A DNA stretch of 39,328 nt, taken from assembly GCA_036508555.1 (NCBI GenBank), contig DATCHD010000015.1:1-39328 (forward strand), read 5' to 3'. The notes beneath the pieces are model-generated. The model was not told the origin of the DNA. It saw nothing but the letters and a program-made list of their open reading frames with translations, and searched no databases. A program made the translations under genes and the position numbers. Shown piece after piece: positions 35,357-39,328 of this stretch. The stretch's first letter is position 1. The number at the start of each line of letters is the position of its first letter. This DNA comes from CAINVV01 sp036508555 (GTDB lineage: Bacteria; Bacteroidota; Bacteroidia; Bacteroidales; Prolixibacteraceae).

Positions 35357-36799
35357 ATGAATTCCAAAAAAGAACTTTACCGACAACGCCTCAGTCGTTA
35401 CCTCACGGCTATGCGTAACGAAAAGCCCGACCGCATTCCGATTCGTCCTTTTGTGGCTGAGTTTACAGCCAAATATGCAGGTATGACTTGCCAGGATGTG
35501 GTGCACGATTACAACCGTGCCTTTGAGGCAGCCCGCCTTTGTGCTGCAGGCTTCGACTGGGACGCCGTGGTATCGAATATGGTATATGTCTGGACCGGCC
35601 TGACACAGGCTATCGGGCTCACCTATTACGGCATTCCCGGTATCGATATCCCGGCAGGCAATGGTTTTCAGTACCGCGAACCCGAAGAAGGCAAGTCGTT
35701 TATGAAAGAGGATGAGTACGACGAACTGATCGACGATCCGACAGCCTTTTTGTACAACAAATGGCTGCCTCGGGTTTCGGCGGATATTTCACCGATGGGA
35801 ACTGCAACCAGCTACCGGAACAACCTGGCCCTGGTGAAAGGGGGTATGGCCATGCTCAATTATTTCAATGCCTATGGTCCGCATGTGGAAAAATTGCGGA
35901 CCGAAAGCGGGACCGTATCGGCGATTAATGGTATTTTCAAGGCACCGTTCGATATTCTGGGAGATAAATTACGGGGTTACCTTGGATTGACAATGGACAT
36001 GATGACTCAACCCGAAAAAGTGAGGAAAGCCTGCGAAGCGTTGATGCCCCATTTGTATAATGTGGCACTTACTTCAGCTGATCCCTTGAAGCAGGTTCCT
36101 ATTGGCTACTGGATGCACCGCGGTTGCATTCCCTTTGTTTCGGCAGGCGAGTTTGAATCGCATTACTGGCCAACTGTCCGCCCCATTATTGAAGAGCTTT
36201 GGAAAAATGGTCACCAGACACTTTTTTATGCCGAAGGCAATTGGAACCACCACCTCGAAAGTTTTGCCGAACTACCCGAAAAAAGCATCGTTTATCATGT
36301 CGATAGCGGTGATATTTTCAGGACGCACCGGACCATTGGTCACAAGTTTTGTTTGAGCGGAGGAATTCCGAACACCCTGCTCTCTTACGGAACGCCAGAT
36401 GAAATCCGCTCGCGCTGCAAGAAAGTGATTGACGAAGTGTCTCGCGATGGTGGTTACATCATGGATGCGAGCGCCATCATCCAGAACGATGCCACCATCG
36501 AAAATATGCATGTTCTGACCGACTTCACACGGGAATATGGTGTCTACTCAGGTGGCTCTGCCCCATTGCTTGATGTGGACGCGCAAAACAGTCCGGCTGC
36601 CGGGACCGCTTTCCCTGCTGATTACGGAATGGCCGGACACATGAAGTCAAAAGTAAAACCTGGCCTTTGTATTCCGTGGGAAGAGAAGCGGAAAGAGATT
36701 CCTTCCATTACGGGAGATGAACCACTGGTGAAACAAATTTGGGAAGAGGTCGATTCGTTCGGGAACATGTTCATCTGGCAATGTTTGCTTTCGTTCTAG
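35357..36799 (+). CDS. Uroporphyrinogen decarboxylase (URO-D) superfamily protein, methyltransferase-like
   Basis: A 480-residue protein from the ATG at 35357 (MNSKKELYRQRLSRYLTAMR). The frame opens at 35084, but the extra 91 residues cover the DUF3343 gene and repeats, so the later start is chosen. The fold resembles the URO-D/MtaA/CmuA family: the start EKPDRIPIRPFVAEFTAKYAG and the later EGNWNHHLESFAELPEKSI, a metal-binding-type region. It lacks clear heme-biosynthesis UROD hallmarks, so it may be a corrinoid-dependent methyltransferase-like protein. Substrate unknown; it has no cobalamin protein beside it. Confidence 0.72.
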   Translation: MNSKKELYRQRLSRYLTAMRNEKPDRIPIRPFVAEFTAKYAGMTCQDVVHDYNRAFEAARLCAAGFDWDAVVSNMVYVWTGLTQAIGLTYYGIPGIDIPAGNGFQYREPEEGKSFMKEDEYDELIDDPTAFLYNKWLPRVSADISPMGTATSYRNNLALVKGGMAMLNYFNAYGPHVEKLRTESGTVSAINGIFKAPFDILGDKLRGYLGLTMDMMTQPEKVRKACEALMPHLYNVALTSADPLKQVPIGYWMHRGCIPFVSAGEFESHYWPTVRPIIEELWKNGHQTLFYAEGNWNHHLESFAELPEKSIVYHVDSGDIFRTHRTIGHKFCLSGGIPNTLLSYGTPDEIRSRCKKVIDEVSRDGGYIMDASAIIQNDATIENMHVLTDFTREYGVYSGGSAPLLDVDAQNSPAAGTAFPADYGMAGHMKSKVKPGLCIPWEEKRKEIPSITGDEPLVKQIWEEVDSFGNMFIWQCLLSF

Positions 36800-36801
36800 A
36801 A

Positions 36802-37854
36802 CTAATTTGCAAGATATGCATCGATGCGATCCTTCACGTTTTGCCGGATATTCATCCAGAAAAGATTGTAATCCCAGACATGGTAATTGGTCATATTCTT
36901 CTTTTTCGCATCCAAAACCTCCGCGGTATCTATCCAGAGAATTTTGGTATTGGGCTCAATGCCTGCTCCAACGGTATGAGGTACAATCGTCTCAAAATTG
37001 TTCATGATCCCGAGATGCAGTTCGGGGGATGCCCACTCCCCAGCGGTAGTCCAGGTCAGCGGATTAACGCAAACCGCATTCCCGTTTTCGGCGGCGGCCC
37101 CTTTGGGAATCTCCCCTTTGGCGTAAGTGCGCCATCCGACAAAACAGCCGGTCTGGTTGGCTCTTTCTCCTATCGGGAGTTTTTTAAAGGCATCTTTTTT
37201 AATCTGATAGCCAATAATATAGGCACAGACCAACCGTTTTTGCAAAGGTTTCCCGTCAAAAAACTCTTGTAGCAGCCGGATGGCATGCAGCGATCCCTGG
37301 CTGTGGGAGGCGATGATAATTGGACGCTTTTTGTTGTCGTGTTCCAGGTAATATTGAAATGCCTTTTTCACATCCTGGTAGGCCAGGTCGAAGGCTGCTT
37401 TGGCTTCAGGTGTATTGAAAACATAAAACGCCTCCATGTTGCCTTGCCGGTAGCGGGGAGCGAAAACCCGGCAACTGCCATTGAAAACGGTAGTTTGAAG
37501 CCTGATCGACAGGTTGTCGGTATTGTTGTTAACGGCAGTATCCCGCAAATCAGCATTCCAGGGTGAGCCCTTTTTCTCTCCGAAATAGGAGGTGGGATGG
37601 ATGAAAAACACATCTGCGCGTGTATCCCTCACTTCATTCTTCAGGAAGTCGGGGATTTTGTCGCTGGTATCGTCCTTAAAGGGAGAGGCTGCCCAATATT
37701 GCAGATCGCTGTAATCGGGTGCCGGACCAGTATTTTTCGGAGAGGCTACCGCGGATTGCTGCCCGCCAGAATGCTGTGTTTTGTTTCCGTTTTTAGCGTT
37801 TGCACTCGAAAACAGAAGTGAAGAGACGATCAGAAGAATAGTAAGTTTTTGCAT
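36802..37854 (-). CDS. DUF3089 family alpha/beta-hydrolase-like exported protein
   Basis: A 350-residue protein with a signal peptide (MQKLTILLIVSSLLFSSANA). The domain matches DUF3089: DYSDLQYWAASPFKDD, ADVFFIHPTSYF, and the nucleophile elbow SHSQGS (Ser185), typical of a serine hydrolase. No lipid or ester substrate can be named. It is convergent with the URO-D-like gene (2-base gap). Confidence 0.82.
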   Translation of the reverse strand: MQKLTILLIVSSLLFSSANAKNGNKTQHSGGQQSAVASPKNTGPAPDYSDLQYWAASPFKDDTSDKIPDFLKNEVRDTRADVFFIHPTSYFGEKKGSPWNADLRDTAVNNNTDNLSIRLQTTVFNGSCRVFAPRYRQGNMEAFYVFNTPEAKAAFDLAYQDVKKAFQYYLEHDNKKRPIIIASHSQGSLHAIRLLQEFFDGKPLQKRLVCAYIIGYQIKKDAFKKLPIGERANQTGCFVGWRTYAKGEIPKGAAAENGNAVCVNPLTWTTAGEWASPELHLGIMNNFETIVPHTVGAGIEPNTKILWIDTAEVLDAKKKNMTNYHVWDYNLFWMNIRQNVKDRIDAYLAN

Positions 37855-37958
37855 GGTAGTTGTATGAATTTTCAGAATTTATAACCAGCTAAAAATAGAA
37901 AATTATGAACACAATCCCTGTGCGTGACTCAAATTGTCTGAAGCAGAATTTTCAGAAT

Positions 37959-38660
37959 TTAAGGATTATTTACCACTACCAATTGTTCCCAAACTGCATA
38001 ATCACGCATATTTCCTTCAGTCTTTGGGTTTTCGTTTCGCCAATCTGCAGCAGTTTTGCCAAAGAGTGCCATATTCAGAAGATCGGCTTCTGTGGCATAA
38101 ACTAAAGCAGCTTCTGTCTTTATAAGTTCTTTGGGGATTAGATTTTCTTTTATGGCCTCTGTGTGTAAGTGGTAATTTACTTTGGCAAGCGTGCGCTGCA
38201 AACTCCAATCTAGTTTTAGGCGGTCACTTTCGTCTGTTTTCAAGCGCTGGAATTCTTTGATGAGGTATAATTTAAATACAGGACTGATTGCCGACCCAAA
38301 CTCAAAGGCAATATCTTTATGAGCATAAGTACCACCATAGCGGCCTGCACTTACTTTCATTCCAATGGCATTGGGTTTTTCGATCTATTGCCCGGGGCTT
38401 AAAACGAATGAGGGAAGACCGGCCTGCATTTTAAAGTGGTCAAATTCGACCACATTAAAATTTGGGTTGTACATTTCTTCCCAGGTACCAATAAATTCCA
38501 ATGAGGTTCGTGTTCTAATCCAGTTCTTGATAATATCTGCAGCACGTGCATCTCCTTCTTTCGCTTTTGCCATATCCGTCAAGCAAATAAAATCATTGCC
38601 TTTCTCAGAAATTACAGTAATTGGAATGTTCTGAACCTGAATAATTTTAGTTTTAATCAT
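37959..38660 (-). pseudogene. KilA-N domain protein gene broken by a nonsense codon
   Basis: The two frames (38660-38385 and 38384-37959) are one gene: the first encodes ICLTDMAKAKEGDARAADI and a NWIRTRTSLEFIGTWEEMYN segment, ending at LSPGQ. An in-frame TAG (38387-38385) is followed in the same frame by IEKPNAIGMKVSAGRYGG and IAFEFGSAISPVFKLYLIKE. In family members I know, a Trp follows the Gln, so TGG changed to TAG would explain the stop. The 3' end is also cut, with a stop at 37959 and no further homology. KilA-N proteins are DNA-binding and common in phage and mobile DNA. Confidence 0.75.
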
Positions 38661-39002
38661 ATTTTGGTCAAACGCTTAACGCAAATTGATTTCTTCTAAA
38701 CATTCCTAATTGCAAATCTGCACCAACTTGGGTTGATTAAAAATTTGTAAATCCATTTTTTTATCGTTTCCTTTGATATTATAACCATAAATTTAAATCA
38801 ACTTAAAGAAACACAACCAGATGAAAGGCGCAAATAAGTCATTAATAACCTGTTTATCAAGATGCTTATGACTTGCGAGAGATACACTTAAGGCGCAAAT
38901 AAACGTAACTGGTTATGTTTATTACGGTGTTAGGCGTCATTGAAAAAAGACCGCATCCTACCGCCATGACATAATTAAATTGACAGATTGAAAAACTAAA
39001 AT
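38661..39002. other. Gene-free region upstream of the DUF262 gene
   Basis: This 342-base stretch has no gene. It contains a decayed half-copy of the TTGCAAATCTGC repeat (near 38709-38721). A 13-base direct repeat AAGGCGCAAATAA occurs at 38825-38837 and 38890-38902. Arms AAGTCAT (38836-38842) and ATGACTT (38868-38874) form a possible 7-bp stem. No strong promoter or terminator is evident. Confidence 0.4.
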
Positions 39003-39328
39003 ATGAAGGCAAACGAAACTAAAGTAGAAGACTTTTTATCTTCAAATAAGACACAATTCGTAATTCCTGTTTATCAAAGAAATTACGACTGGACAACAGG
39101 ACAATGCAAACAACTTTTAGACGATATTCTCGAAGTCGGAACCTGTAAAAAAATGAATGCTCATTTTATTGGTAGCATCGTCTATGTCCATGATGACGTT
39201 TACACTGCGTCAAGAATTAAAGAATTGACTGTAATTGACGGACAGCAAAGACTTACAACCTTAACTCTTATTTATTTGGTGCTACATGGACTTGCAAAAG
39301 AACTTAAAAACGAAGAACTTGTAAATGA
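39003..39328 (+). CDS. DUF262 domain protein (GmrS-like), truncated by window end
   Basis: The first 108 residues of a larger protein. The ParB/Srx-like DUF262 N-terminus is clear: QFVIPVYQRNYDW (about 18-30), then HFIGSIVY, then LTVIDGQQRLTTLTLI, whose DGQQR motif is the catalytic/NTP-binding signature of this family. DUF262 proteins, alone or with DUF1524 HNH nucleases, include type IV modification-dependent restriction enzymes (GmrSD) and other anti-phage systems. The start is the ATG at 39003; the rest lies beyond the window, so the fused domain cannot be judged. Confidence 0.85.
   Translation, partial: MKANETKVEDFLSSNKTQFVIPVYQRNYDWTTGQCKQLLDDILEVGTCKKMNAHFIGSIVYVHDDVYTASRIKELTVIDGQQRLTTLTLIYLVLHGLAKELKNEELVN

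Noticed and set aside
37866..37961. 16-base direct repeats at 37866-37881 and 37946-37961, 80 bases apart
   Set aside because: They are AT-rich, short and not associated with a transposase or inverted ends; likely chance or remnants.
38674..38935. Integron attC-like pair: GCTTAAC (38674-38680) and GTTAGGC (38929-38935), which fit RYYYAAC and GTTRRRY
   Set aside because: They are about 250 bases apart with no matching inner arms; attC sites are much shorter, and no integrase is present.

Overview
The window looks like chromosomal DNA from a member of the Bacteroidota, probably an environmental Bacteroidales/Marinilabiliales-type organism. Evidence: the YbeY-MnmG-Apt-UvrC and Dut-TPR-DUF4292-EnvC gene orders, lineage-typical exported proteins (DUF6599, DUF3089, Tat-exported aldo/keto reductase and sugar isomerase), and several matches to the Bacteroidota -7 promoter element TAnnTTTG. 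Genus and species cannot be read from the sequence. No rRNA, tRNA, CRISPR array or intact insertion sequence was seen.

Layout. 1-0.75 kb holds gene debris (a truncated DapA-family gene, an S41 peptidase tail, an unrecognised small ORF). 0.9-4.6 kb is a plus-strand run: membrane-fusion lipoprotein, TolC-like outer membrane protein, lipoate-protein ligase. 4.6-11.1 kb is a minus-strand housekeeping block (rpiB, hemW, ybeY, mnmG, apt, uvrC), with a perfect 16-bp parS-like centromere palindrome between mnmG and apt. 11.1-11.5 kb is a very AT-rich gap with clustered DnaA-box-like 9-mers, from which transcription diverges. 11.5-20.2 kb carries a lone receiver protein, ruvB, a glutaminyl cyclase lipoprotein, a flippase, and the dut/TPR/DUF4292/envC envelope operon. 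20.2-26.0 kb is a minus-strand unit: an FAD dehydrogenase overlapping metH, then a Crp/Fnr regulator. 26.2-31.8 kb holds exported metabolic proteins: a Tat aldo/keto reductase with two [4Fe-4S] motifs overlapping a DUF6599 gene, a ceramidase-like protein, a Tat sugar isomerase/epimerase and an SMP-30 lactonase. 31.9-35.2 kb is a selenium/sulfur-transfer cassette: selU (mnmH), yedF, a cysteine desulfurase and a DUF3343 carrier-like protein. Its spacers are filled with palindromic repeats. 35.4-37.9 kb has a URO-D-like protein and a DUF3089 hydrolase. 37.9-39.3 kb is an accessory edge with a KilA-N pseudogene and the start of a DUF262 (GmrS-like) gene cut by the window end.

How the genes connect. 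The minus-strand block joins tRNA wobble modification, rRNA maturation, purine salvage and repair. The selenium cassette should supply selenium to tRNA wobble uridines, so both MnmG and SelU in this window act on U34. The most interesting non-coding signals are the parS-like site, the DnaA-box-like AT-rich gap about 4 kb away, the hairpin family with a constant TTGCAA apex, the 50-bp perfect palindrome beside yedF, and a three-arm mutually exclusive hairpin before dut.
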